In this document: positions 11,182 to 32,489 of the stretch, in pieces
How the letters are laid out: each line of letters begins with the position of its first letter
Numbering within the stretch: position 1 is the stretch's first letter
Made by a program: the position numbers and the translations under genes
Source of the DNA: Batillaria attramentaria
Lineage: Eukaryota; Mollusca; Gastropoda; Batillariidae
Assembly (NCBI GenBank): GCA_018292915.2
Contig: JACVVK020000013.1
Location: 285,001-349,000 of the forward strand
Direction of reading: 5' to 3'
Length of the DNA stretch: 64,000 nt
The notes under the pieces: model-generated
Seen by the model: only the letters and a program-made list of their open reading frames with translations
What the model was told of the DNA's origin: nothing
Databases searched by the model: none

Positions 11182-11185
<4 letters not shown>

Positions 11186-12797
11186 TTCAGTTACGAGTCG
11201 TGTGATTACTCGGTCTCGTCTGGATCTGAACTGACTCAGTGAATAATCTCACAAGGCAGAGGTTTTAAAACACACTGACTCAGCAGGCCGTGTAGATCAC
11301 GTGTTATACACCTAGAAGAGCTTTAACAGCAGTTCTAGCCACTCTGCAGGGGCGTAGGAACCACGGGGGCCCTGGGGGCCCAGGCCCCCGTTCGATTTTT
11401 GGAAGGGAGGCCCGAATATCTTTGGCCCCCACCCCCCCCCTGCTTTTGATAAGAGGAGAGGGAGCCCACCAGTGGTGGGCCCCCTTGCTCTGCTGTCGCA
11501 GGACACAATCCTTGGCAGTCAACACACACACACACAACACACACACACACACACACTGGCACACAAACCTCCCCCCCCCCCCCCCCACTGACCCTTCTTC
11601 ACCCCGGCCGTATGGCTCACCCGACTTAGTGGGCCCCCCTTCCTCTCAGCATCTTCCTACGCGAATGCTCTGTTTACAATGAATATAATCACTGTGTCAG
11701 TGTACTATACACTGCATGTGACATCGGCGGCTAACACCATAAATATGAACTGATATGACAGCCGGTACACACGGCAGACTCGGAGGCCATCAGCCCTGTA
11801 CTGATACAGCGGCATAAAAGTAATATTACGCATGATTGTGCGCGGGGCCAAGGGTTAGCGTATCCTGGAAGCTAGAGGGAAAAATCAGGCAGTACAACCC
11901 ACCTCTATTACTGAACTGGCGCCTATAGCCTCAAACCGTAATAAATACTGCAGCCAGCGAAATCTGAAACTGTGGCCCAGGGATGCGATAAACCAGCTGA
12001 TGTTCCCGTTTACATTTCTAGAGGGTTTCAGCAGCTACAGATTGTAGGGAGGTACACAGACACAGTCAGGCTGTGGTCGTGAACAACTCGCTCCTCGTTT
12101 TCAGCTGTACTGCTGGTGGCGGTACCAGAGAACGTCAGCATTTCCACGCTTTCTGATGGTGCTGACTTAAACTGTGTCAGTGAAGCCGCAGTGAGTATGA
12201 AAAAGGTTTGTGCGCATGTGGACTGACATAATATGTTAAAAGTGCGTGAAGTCAAGTTGATGTAAAACTTGATATCAAACAACAGAGTGAGCCTGGATAC
12301 TCCGTGTGAAACTTTTCAGGGTCACGGGGTCAGTCAAGTCAGTTGCGGACTTCAGTGTCAGTGAGCACTGATATCAGTACTGACCAGTGTCAGTAGGGGT
12401 ACTCGTAACTATCACAGGAGAATACCAAAAGATGCAAGACAAGCTTAGAGTCGGACAAATTTCGTTTCAGAATCAAGCCTTCCTCGAGGTCGGAGAAATA
12501 AAACAAACACCGAGTGACAAGGCCGGACCGGTACCGCCCGCCACTTATCGCGATCTGTCGGCATCGCTGGAAGGACAATGAGGGGCTGCGGCAGTAACTG
12601 AGAACTCAACGCAGATTACAAAAGACGCTTTACTGATAATGGATTCAGAAAGGACGGAGCTACAACTGACTGGCCGTGCGCAGACTCACAAACAGTTGCT
12701 GGTGTTACGCTAGTTCACAGACAAGAAAGATAAAATTGATAGTAGGTAAACGCCGGTCGGAAACACGGGGCAGAGACCGTGACTGTGACATTCAGTA

Positions 12798-13145
12798 AAG
12801 GTCTGCAATCTCAACAAAAAGCCACCAACAGGTTTTCTTGTTTGTTTGTTGTTTTTGTTTAATTTGACTGTAAAAATGCAATTCTGTCACAGTCAAAGAG
12901 TTTTCAGCGTTTCTGAAACGCCTTTTAAAGTCAGCCTGAGCCTGATTTCACAACTAGTCATTGTAGTGATGTGTCTCTTTCATTGACTGACCAAAAGCAC
13001 TAGGAAGTCATCGTAAACTCGCGCTCTGGTTTTATAAGGGTCTTCGAAGCGCTGTAAACTCTGCACTGAGCTGTCACAGTTAAACTAAAAGTTAAAGTTT
13101 CTAAAAACACATTGTTTGCGGCTTTTTGTTGAGATTGCAGACCTT
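12798..13145. mobile_element. 348-bp MITE with 26-bp perfect inverted ends
   Basis: Bases 12798-12823 and 13120-13145 are perfect inverted copies (outer bases AAGGTCTGCAATCTC). TA lies outside each end (12796-12797, 13146-13147), consistent with a TA target duplication as in Tc1/mariner-like elements. There is no transposase frame. It ends about 190 bp before the start codon of transporter A. A related copy lies at 47606-47923. Confidence 0.8.
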
Positions 13146-13334
13146 TAAAGAAAGCAGACCGTCACCCACAAGTGGGAGACGCGCCAAGTGTGAGGGCGAA
13201 CAAACAAATAAAAAGGAAAGGCGAAAAAGTTGAAGTTAGCTATGGCCCAGTTACAATAGGAAGGGAGCGTGCCGCCCGAACTGACTGTGCTACGAGACAG
13301 CTTGGGGTGCGTGGCGGAGAAACACTCGGCGACA

Positions 13335-23461
<10,127 letters not shown>

Positions 23462-23480
23462 CTCAAACCTAAACAAAAAC

Positions 23481-23486
23481 AATAAA
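23481..23486 (+). terminator. Poly(A) signal of transporter A
   Basis: AATAAA 20 bases after the stop codon (23459-23461), implying a very short 3' untranslated region unless a later site is used. Confidence 0.7.
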
Positions 23487-23654
23487 CAGTTTACACGGTG
23501 TAATCTTCAGTATTACTCACAGTAATGTAAACTAGGCCTGGCACATGAAAATCTGAGCATGAACTCTTCGCGTAATTACGTGATTGTGAACTCTTCGCGT
23601 AGTTACGTGATTGTTACGTTGGAGGGAGAGTGGGTGGGTGGGCGGGGGGGGGGG

Positions 23655-23762
23655 GGAGGGGGGGGAGTTTAAACGTCCTTTTCTACGGGTGATATCAAAG
23701 ACGGAGCAACGAAAAAAAAAAAAAAAAAAAGGCCAGGGCTAATGTTTGGCTCCAGCCGGGAT
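23655..23762 (-). mobile_element. SINE family A, head-truncated copy
   Basis: gtttaaacgtccttttcta, gggtgatatcaaagacgg, an A-run, then ggctccagccggg on the minus strand. The box B and box A regions are missing. Confidence 0.65.
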
Positions 23763-24091
23763 GATTGTTACGTAAGTAATACGTAAGTTTGACCATTTCT
23801 CGTATTTACGTTAGCGTTGCATGAGGACACGTATGCTTTACACACGTACATCAATGTACCAATGTACAAATATACCAAAAATGTATGCTTTCTGTTCTTG
23901 TAGTCGTGACAGTAAACATTGCTGTTGTAAACAACTTGCTTGTCAGTCTTGCCTACGCGTTCTGTGCTACTTGCTGTCTCGTAAGTCATCTCAAGTGACC
24001 TATCGTTGGGACGAACAACTCCCAAATGAAGCGTCAAAAGTGTTTCGAACACACACCGTACCTACTACCTCAGTTAGCTTTCCAAGTACGA

Positions 24092-24509
24092 CAGTCTTCA
24101 CAAAAAGTTAAGGACCAGTCAACATAATGGGTGACAGTTTCAATAAATAAAAATAAACGAATAAGATTTTTCCCGTATAATTCAGTAGCAAGGTTAAGGG
24201 GTAATTAGTGAACATGGCGACCACTGTGTGGATTGCACGTGCGCGTCACACAGCATGCTTGGCGCGTTTGAAAATCTGCAATTTCGGCAAAACTAGACCG
24301 AGTTTCAGTGTTCAGTGAGCGATACCTGGGGCTTTCTGCACGGCAAAAATGAGATGCAGGTCAAAGAATGCATCCCTGGTTATGCACTGTGCTCATTTGT
24401 TTCCCTACATAAGCCGCCGTTTCAGCGATGTTCAGCACTACACCAGCATGCCACCACGACAAAAGTTGAATGATATTTGCAAGTGGTCCTTAACTTTTTG
24501 TGAAGGCTG
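24092..24509. mobile_element. Tc1/mariner-like miniature element (418 bp)
   Basis: The ends 24092-24117 and 24484-24509 are 26-bp inverted repeats with one mismatch, built on CACAAAAAGTTAAGGACCA, a phrase typical of Tc1/mariner termini. Inside, near 24450-24490, a + strand frame begins MPPRQKLNDICKW, like the first residues of a mariner transposase, then runs into the right terminus. It looks like an internal deletion derivative that kept the 5' leader and a few transposase codons. Confidence 0.65.
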
Positions 24510-24886
24510 TACTACAAATACCTTTGGTTGCGGAATGAGGACCAGCTAGACGGCGCTGATAGGTCGCTATTTTTACAAGATTTTTCGAGCCGCAGTCTGT
24601 TCAGGAATGGACCGTAAGCTCAAAGAAAGTCGTATGTATCTCTACTAGTAGAAGCCACAAAGTCACGAAAACGGTCAGCGATGGTCAAATGAAACATCCT
24701 TTTATTTGGCAAACAGGCTTAGCGTTTGAAAGCGGCGCTTTTTATCTGCGCGGCGTCACGAACACAGAGGTTTAAACTTACCCGTGATCAGTGAAAGTAC
24801 ATTGTATGCTTCGTCAACTCATGTAGCTTTTTGTATGCATTCGGAGCGATCTAAACAACATTCCGCTCAAGGCACAAACAATCAAA

Positions 24887-25409
24887 ATCAGTTATATCAA
24901 AGTTGGTTGAATCCAGTTCATAAGTGCTATCATTTTGTATTCTTTCACAAATCAGCTGTATTAAAGTGGCTGAATCCAGCTCAAAAGTGCTATCACTCTG
25001 TATTCTTAACAAATCAGCTATATTAAAGTGGCTGAATCCAGTTCAAAAGTGCTATCATTCTGTATTGTTTACCAAATCAGCTATATTAAAGTGGCTGCAT
25101 CCAGTTCAAAAGTGCTATCATTCTGTATTCTTAACAAATCAGCAGTATTAACCCTTTCACTGCCAGAAGCGTTTCGGTTCACTCACGGATAACATCTCTT
25201 CACGTCACTCTGCTGTCAACAGGAATCAAAACCTGCCGTATTGCATCTAGAGTTTTTCCCCCAACTACTGGAAAGTCTAGATTTAACATTTTAACTAATT
25301 TGACAGTGGGTCTACTGGTGCTATTCATGAAATCCTGCGACGGCGGCAGTGAAAGGGTTAAAGTGGCTGCATCCAGTTCAAAAGTGTTCCAGTTCTGTAT
25401 TCTTTACCA
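24887..25409. repeat. 62-bp tandem array interrupted by a MITE
   Basis: Units start at 24887, 24951, 25013, 25076 and 25138 (atcagctatattaaagtggc...). The fifth is split after TTAA by the insertion at 25152-25357 and resumes at 25362. The open frame with repeated LYQSWLNP/KWLNPVQKCYHSV is just the array. Confidence 0.92.
25152..25357. mobile_element. piggyBac-like MITE at TTAA (206 bp)
   Basis: Ends CCCTTTCACTGCC (25152-25164) and GGCAGTGAAAGGG (25345-25357) are inverted. TTAA flanks both sides (25148-25151, 25358-25361). The neighbouring tandem units show the uninterrupted site ...tattaaagtggctg..., so insertion at TTAA with duplication of TTAA is demonstrated within the window. No transposase. 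Confidence 0.9.
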
Positions 25410-26580
25410 GTGTCATAATTACGTGCGATGTGGAGTATAATCTCATCTAATAATAGAAGAATTTAAAGATTTTAGTAAACTGCTACAATTACATTGTTAT
25501 GTTGATATCATGTCAGAGACTGAAAACAGGACCTCCTTCCATTCATCATCGTGTTCGCTAAGGGGGCCGTCAGACGTGGTGATTTAGAATATTATAGAGT
25601 TGTGTTGTAGCTACCTTAATACTTCACATCTTCTTACCTCGTAATTTCACTCTACTTTTACCTGGCTTGACAGGCCTTTCAAATTAACGTGAATGCCTGG
25701 ATCAAAGTTAGGTCAGTAGATTTTGATTATTTATTTTATCGAAATATTACTAGATAGACAAATTCCAGAGGATATTATGACAGTACAGGTATTTTTGGGA
25801 TAGCAGTAGTTTAGTACTTCCGCACGCGGTGCCAGAAAACTCGGTAAGGAGGAAAAGCGTATCGACTTGGCTACAAGCCAAGGGAGAAGGGAAGACCGAC
25901 GGTGCTGAAGATGAAACTGGTGCACGCGCGAAAGTATTTAGTGTTTAGTAGAATAAGGGACCGAACACTCAATTGTAGAGGGGTTACAGGGTTAGGGCGA
26001 TACTTGCGATTACAAAGAATAATGGTAGTTTAAGATATATAAGTTTAATTTTATGGGTCTAGTGTGATGTTAAATTATAAATAATGGTTGATTTGTTATT
26101 GTGTTGAGGAATTGATTCAGATGACTAGATGATGTAAAATAACCTAGTTTACCTGTAGGTTCTAGTACTATGGTCGGACCACACTGTGGTTGCGGGATGT
26201 AGACACTAGACAGGGTCCTAGACTTATTTGGTGATGCGGTTAGTACCGCACGGTCACGTGACTTAAGTTTTTGTGAGGGTAAAAGAATGTAGTACTTTGG
26301 GGTAGAGGAGATTCGCCACGGGGACGGGAAAAAAGGGTAGATCCACAGGGCACAAGCTGAGGGAAAGGTATACTATTAGCATGAGTATGCATTGATTAGA
26401 TAGTTACTAGTTAATAAAGAATGTTCAATGGGAAATACTCTTCTTTTCTACTTCTTGTGTCTCTTCGTAGTGTAAGTGCTGTCAGATTGTACTTGTAGTT
26501 CTGTTTTGTCTGTGTCTGTGGCATGCCATCTCTTAGGAATATGGACACCACCAACAACAGACACGCACATCCCCGAATTA
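25410..26580. other. AT-rich intergenic DNA, nothing recognised
   Basis: No gene, SINE head or tandem repeat was recognised. Short open frames lack family motifs and splice context. Confidence 0.5.
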
Positions 26581-26659
26581 CATCGTGACGATGTCGGTCA
26601 CAATATTTCCAAAGTTTTTTTTTTTTTTTTTTTTTACTGCAACCCTACATGCACTATAT

Positions 26660-26975
26660 CTATTTGTAGCGTGCTGGGCCCGCATGTAAAAGTCGGGGTT
26701 GGAGAGTTTAGCCCAGGGTTTGAGTCTAACCTCGAACTAAACTAGCTCTAGGGTTAAATTTTCTGTGTTTTTTTTTTTTTTTTTTGTCTGTTTTTAATCA
26801 GGAAGCGGGTCCATTCCAGCAAGGCGCCTATGCCTTTATAGAAGGATTTTTGTCTTTCTTTCTTTGCTTCCTGTTTTATGAAGTTTTGGTTTGGGGTTTC
26901 TTTTGTCCTAGCCTGGGTTAGGCCCGTAAACGTGGGTTAAATTAACCTCTGGTTTTACATACGGGCCCTGGTCTT
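26660..26975. mobile_element. Possible inverted-repeat-bounded element
   Basis: gggcccgcatgtaaaa at the left and ttttacatacgggccc at the right are near-perfect inverted copies. The interior holds two poly(T) tracts and the phrases gagtctaacctcgaac and ggttaggcccgtaaacg. Class unknown. Confidence 0.45.
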
Positions 26976-27594
26976 TTAGGGGCTAGCAGTGGAAATCACA
27001 TTAGCCGAAACTCACTTTTGCAGCCACGACCTGTTTGAGAAGGACTGACCTGGTATGCTAAAAACCTATCTTGAATGATTAGCCAGTCTGTCCTATCAGT
27101 GAAGAGATTCTGTCCCCCACCCCGAACCCCCACCCCCGCCGGCCCACCCCCACCACTACCCCTTGACCCCTTCCCCCTTCAATTGCTTCCCCCTTCATGT
27201 TACTAATGCATGTATAATATTTGACCCCCATATGCCAAGACAGACCCGCGTGCGTGACTCTCCATGCGCCAGCTGCTTTAAAGAGGTTTATTTCATTGCT
27301 TGTTGCAAAAAGCACAGTACAGATTTACAAGCTTAGCTGATACCAACCCTGTTCCTGGTCCGACCATAACTCTATTCCCCTACGACGACGGCCAAGTCGG
27401 GCTAACCGAGACCGAGCCGAGCTAAGTGATACCTAAGAAGGAAAAAACAAAAATACTCGGTGACAAGGAAAGTGGACAGTTGCGAACAACGTTGAGGTCC
27501 CCGTGTTATTTCACAGTGTGCGCAGAAGCAGTGAAAACAGTCGCATTCAGCAGCACAGTACATTTTCAGTCTGTTTCGAGATTATTGCCTGCAT

Positions 27595-27702
27595 GAGTTG
27601 TCTCCCTTGCCACAACAAGCACGTATTTTTCGTGGCAGAGCACAAAGCTGCCGCGAAAAATGCATGCGTGCTGCGGGTCTGTGTATGCACGGGAGACAAC
27701 TC
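27595..27702. mobile_element. 108-bp foldback MITE
   Basis: GAGTTGTCTCCC and GGGAGACAACTC bound an imperfect palindrome whose inner arms also pair (atttttcgtggcag / ctgccgcgaaaaat). Typical of a small palindromic DNA element. Confidence 0.7.
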
Positions 27703-28003
27703 TTAATGAACAGAGCTCAATAAAGCTGAACACTTTCCAACCCAGACAGACTGCCAGCCCGGCCACACTCAATTTCTCCATAACCTAACGAAACAACAAC
27801 AATAACAAGAAAATCGGCGGTTTAGTTTGCTGAACTGGAAGAAAACGAAACAGAATTTTTTGTGGCCGCAGGAGAAAGTTGAACTGAGCATCTTTACATT
27901 CTTAGCACTGTGAAATGAGCAGCTGCTGTTGCACATTAGTCAAAATCCAAGGTTTACAAAAGGTGTCCACAACTCTGAGTTTTCGAAGCCGGCGTCAGGT
28001 TGG

Positions 28004-28080
<77 letters not shown>

Positions 28081-28142
28081 TGTGTGTTTGTGTGTGCGTT
28101 CGAGCGTGCGTGTGTGCGTGCGTACGTACGTGCGTGCGTGCG

Positions 28143-28219
<77 letters not shown>

Positions 28220-28262
28220 TCGAGCGTGCGTGTGTGCGTGCGTACGTACGTGCGTGCGTGCG

Positions 28263-28320
<58 letters not shown>
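28004..28320. repeat. Compound (TG)n with exact 120-bp internal duplication
   Basis: The complex block gcgttcgagcgtgcgtgtg...gcgagcg at 28096-28147 recurs identically at 28216-28267, separated by pure TG. All long frames here are artefacts. Confidence 0.95.
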
Positions 28321-28321
<1 letters not shown>

Positions 28322-30771
28322 TTAGTTGCGTTTAACGTTCCACGCCACAAGATGTGATTGGAGACGGCCCTAACTGATGAACAGGTGATGGCGAGGAGGT
28401 GGGGGGAGGGGGGATTCAAGGGGGGGGGGACATATATCATAACTGAACAACCCAGTCAGACTGTCCTGTCGTTGATGTTGATTGTATCCTTGACTGTGAT
28501 GACCAACGTTACACAAACATGCCCAGTTTTCACAGTCAGGGGAAAGCGGCAACGTTTTAAAGCGGCAGCGTTTTGGAGTAACTAACCCACCAGAGCACGC
28601 CGCTCGCCGACGTGCGTGCGTGAGTGTGTTTTAACGCGAGCTTGACAAACAGTAGAAAACGCTGACAACATCGTATCAGTGTACGTACGTAGGATCTGTG
28701 TGGTCTGTGTTTGGTTATACCATACCGGGTCTTCGTTCTGTTCTGGCCTCGGTGTTTCAGGACAACAAGCCCATACCAACAGGGGGAGAGTTAAGCTCAG
28801 AAGAACGGCGACCGTGAAACAATGGACACCAAGAAGGACCCTGCCATGACCAGTCGTGACAGGTTTGTGTAATGGATGATGATGATGACGACGACGACGA
28901 TGACAATGACGATGATGGAAATGACACTGACGATAGCGAAGACAGTAATGATGCCATGACGATGATAATGAAGATAGATGACCCTTACAACGAAAGCATT
29001 AAACGAAAGCAACGAAAGCATTAAACGCTCAGAAGGTCTAAGTTAGTTGGGTTTTTTTTCGAATAAATATTAATTTTTAGGAAGAGTTAGGAATGTTCAT
29101 GTTCATGTTTAGCACTGTATTAAAATGCAAACTGACAGACACAAATGAAGGATATTCCGGCAAAATATACCGACATTACAAAACAGCGTTACTGATGGCT
29201 ATATCGTTTCTGAATGAATAGTTAAAAGCTATGATACAGAGGTGCCAACCACTGAGTAAGGACTGGCCGTATTATTATTTTCCGCTTGATTCAGTTAGAT
29301 ACGGAAATACGGTTTGGTCGACAAAAGTACGGAACTTGGAGACAAATTTAAACGACTATTTTTTTGCGCTTCGCGGACATTAACCCTTTGAAATGCAAGT
29401 CATTTGTGATCAATCACAGTTCAGATTCTTGAACAATGAGCCAATCGTAACGTGCGTCTCAAGGGTTGACAAAATGGCGCGTAGTGTAGTCAACACAGAT
29501 TCGGCCCAACGCAACCTGATTCACGAACGGCCTCCAGCAAGCAGTCTAGCGATGATATCTAACGCCAAATAAACAAAGAAAAAAGTATTTCTGCAGAGTT
29601 AGAGAACACGGACGCCTTCCCATGTATAGTAGCCATTGTGGTTTCCACGATAACTGACACGGGTCGTCAGTGACTCAGAAAACGAAAGGAGAAGCTGTCT
29701 ATTCCGAAACCAGCACTAGAATCAGGACGGTGGGGGGTCGTGGTCCTTATCAACAGCGATAGACTAACAAAACGACGTAAAAATCCATGAAAGCTGTGTA
29801 CCTATTAAAACATATCGTCCATATGGCCACAAGCTTGTACTCAGGCCACAAAATTGGTCGGTCTTTGTGACCGTGGTTTGTGGTATCTCGATGCGTCTAC
29901 TTAACCCCCCCCCCCCCCTCTTTCATGGCCAGCGTGGACACTTCGCTGGTTCACAGGCTACAGACACTAACAGCTTACGCTAAATATAGTACAAAATTTT
30001 TGCCGCTTTTTAAAATGGTGTGTAGACTAAAAAATGGCAATCTGAGGCTTTTTGTTGGCTTTGTAAATAAGTTTCGTGCCAGATAATAGTAAAATTAGGG
30101 GAAAATGAGCCTGGCTTGTTGACTGTATTCATGCGCGGCTGGCACAAGAGCCAGCAGACGATAGAGGAATGAGGGGTGGCTGCTAACACTGCCAAAAAAC
30201 CCCGGAATATTGTTGAAATTTACTCTACATATATGCCTTTGGCTGCCGAATTTTCGTGAATTTTTTGGTGAATTTTAAAGCATTTCTAGCGTGTCATATG
30301 CAACGTTATGTTTAAGAGGCATATATATATATATATATATATAATTCGCATGTCCTGTAGCCTGTAAACTCACAATCGGCGCCATTGCTGTTTTTCTTTT
30401 AGTCACGTGACATTCGCTATAGCGAGAGCACCAGGCTGGTGTTCGGCGTATATTAGTACGTAAAGCCCTTCCCCGAAGCCCGCCGAAAAGACTTCGTAAT
30501 TCTTCGCGAAACATGTCTCCACGGTGCGGTAACAGCACAGCCTATTTTTAGGATCAGAGGGGCGGTGACCAGTAGTTACGGCCAGGCTGGAGCCAGTAGA
30601 GGAGGGTGATGACAATAACTTGAAGCCCCCTGGTCACTGACCCACACTCAGAGTTATGCCAGTCAACGCCCAGCATTTATTTTTTTGTTGTTTTGTCCAC
30701 AGTAGTGCGCACCTACAACATTGCAACTTTGTCAAAAAGACGTGTTTTTCACCCCCTCCCCGACCCCCCCG

Positions 30772-30804
<33 letters not shown>

Positions 30805-32069
30805 CACCAGATGAGACATTATAACCTAAGGAGGGGTAGGAGGCTGCTATTCTCTCTACAACGGTACTGATATGTCTTGGCTTCAGTCCGGCATGAACCT
30901 TTATGTACTTCTATCTGTCTGTCCACGTTGGCGCCTTTCATGAACTATGTGGGATGTCGCCCACAACTAGAGTCCATTCAGTAGAGGAAATATTTTCCCT
31001 CAATAATTCTCCCGTCATTTTTTCATTTTTCGCCACTTTATGGTCGGAACTAGTAATGTGTCCTCGGCAAAAGCAGCTGCTGACTTTAGGATTGCTTTGT
31101 GTAGACAGTGGCACTGATGAGTTGGTGGCATGCATTTTGTGTATGATTGGTGAAAAAGGTGAAGGAAGGCTGACGAGGGTTGGTGTGTGATGTGTGAGTG
31201 ATTATTACCATCATGCCTAAGAGGGCACGCACTGGCCTTTAATGGGCTTCATAATGGACAGGAGTGGCAATACAAATTCGTCGACCATTATTGACCGGGC
31301 GCAGTTGTTCAATATGCTTCAGTTCAACGTAAATGGACATTAATATTATCGACACCATCAATGAATTCGCTTCACTGCAATTCAATTCATTTTATATGTA
31401 GATGTGTGTAATTAAAGTGATCTAACGGGATAATCTGACCATTACTGTGGACGCAGCTGCTCATTATTCACCATCATCTAACATCGGCATTACAGACACC
31501 ATTAAAATGGACAGCCAAAACCAATATTGAAAGTGATGTACGTCAATATTTCTCCCTTTAAATAGAGGTGTGTGTTTCTAGTTTCTTCAAACTTTGCATT
31601 GTGTAGTTGTGGCAAGACTAGACAGATTCGGTTATCTGCTCGGTTTAGGACAGTCGGAAACGTTCTTCCCAAATTACAAGTTGTTGGCTTTGTTCACAGT
31701 ATAACGCGCTCAAAACAGCTTGTTGTGGAATTCTCCTCGTCTGAGTACTGTCAGTCTTTTATTACTGCTGCTGGGCTGATAAAATTTAAGACGATAGTTA
31801 TCACTGTGTTATATACCGAGACCGCTTTCCCTCTTGATTCAGGACTAATCGACTAATCGACTAATCGACAACGCCTAACACAACAAACGTTGAAAGATCT
31901 TGTCGACACTGAATTGCCTCCCTGGAAAAGACCCGTACTGAGTTTTATCAAGGACGTACATAACATTTAGGGTCCATGGTTTTATCTTGCCCTCCCAAAA
32001 GTGTAACTGACCATATGCTGTACGTGTTCTGAGGAAAACAGTTTGTAAAGTTTCCACAGTTGGTTTGAA
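28321..32069. other. Intergenic DNA between transporters A and B
   Basis: No gene was recognised. Small items: (GAT/GAC)n near 28876-28985, C runs at 29905 and 30770-30802, (AT)n at 30321-30342, and three copies of GACTAATC at 31843-31866. The 5' untranslated region and promoter of transporter B must lie in the right part but show no clear core motif. Confidence 0.5.
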
Positions 32070-32315
32070 ATGAATTCTGCTGGCAGCACGTCGCAGACTT
32101 TACCGGAACTACACAGCGAAGGACAAAGCTGCTTCAGCCGGACCTGCAGATCTAAAAATATCCTACTGCTCACATGTTCTGTGGTGGGCGTGGCTCTTGG
32201 TTTTGCCATTGGATTCATCGTCTACTTCGCGGGTGCGTCCGATGACGCGCTCATATGGATTGGTAGGCAACGATTGTAATGTGGTGATGTTCTTGTGTGT
32301 GTGTGTGTGTGTGTG

Positions 32316-32357
<42 letters not shown>

Positions 32358-32395
32358 GCGCGTGTGCGTGCGCGTGCGTACGTGCGCGCGCACGC

Positions 32396-32489
<94 letters not shown>

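Noticed and set aside
13269..13334. Upstream GTG start for transporter A
   Set aside because: Nuclear genes start at ATG; the first ATG after the in-frame stop is 13335 in a good context.
27915..28440. Long open frames of Cys/Val, His/Thr or Arg repeats, here and at every other AC/TG array
   Set aside because: They are translations of dinucleotide repeats in all frames, with no non-repeat domain.
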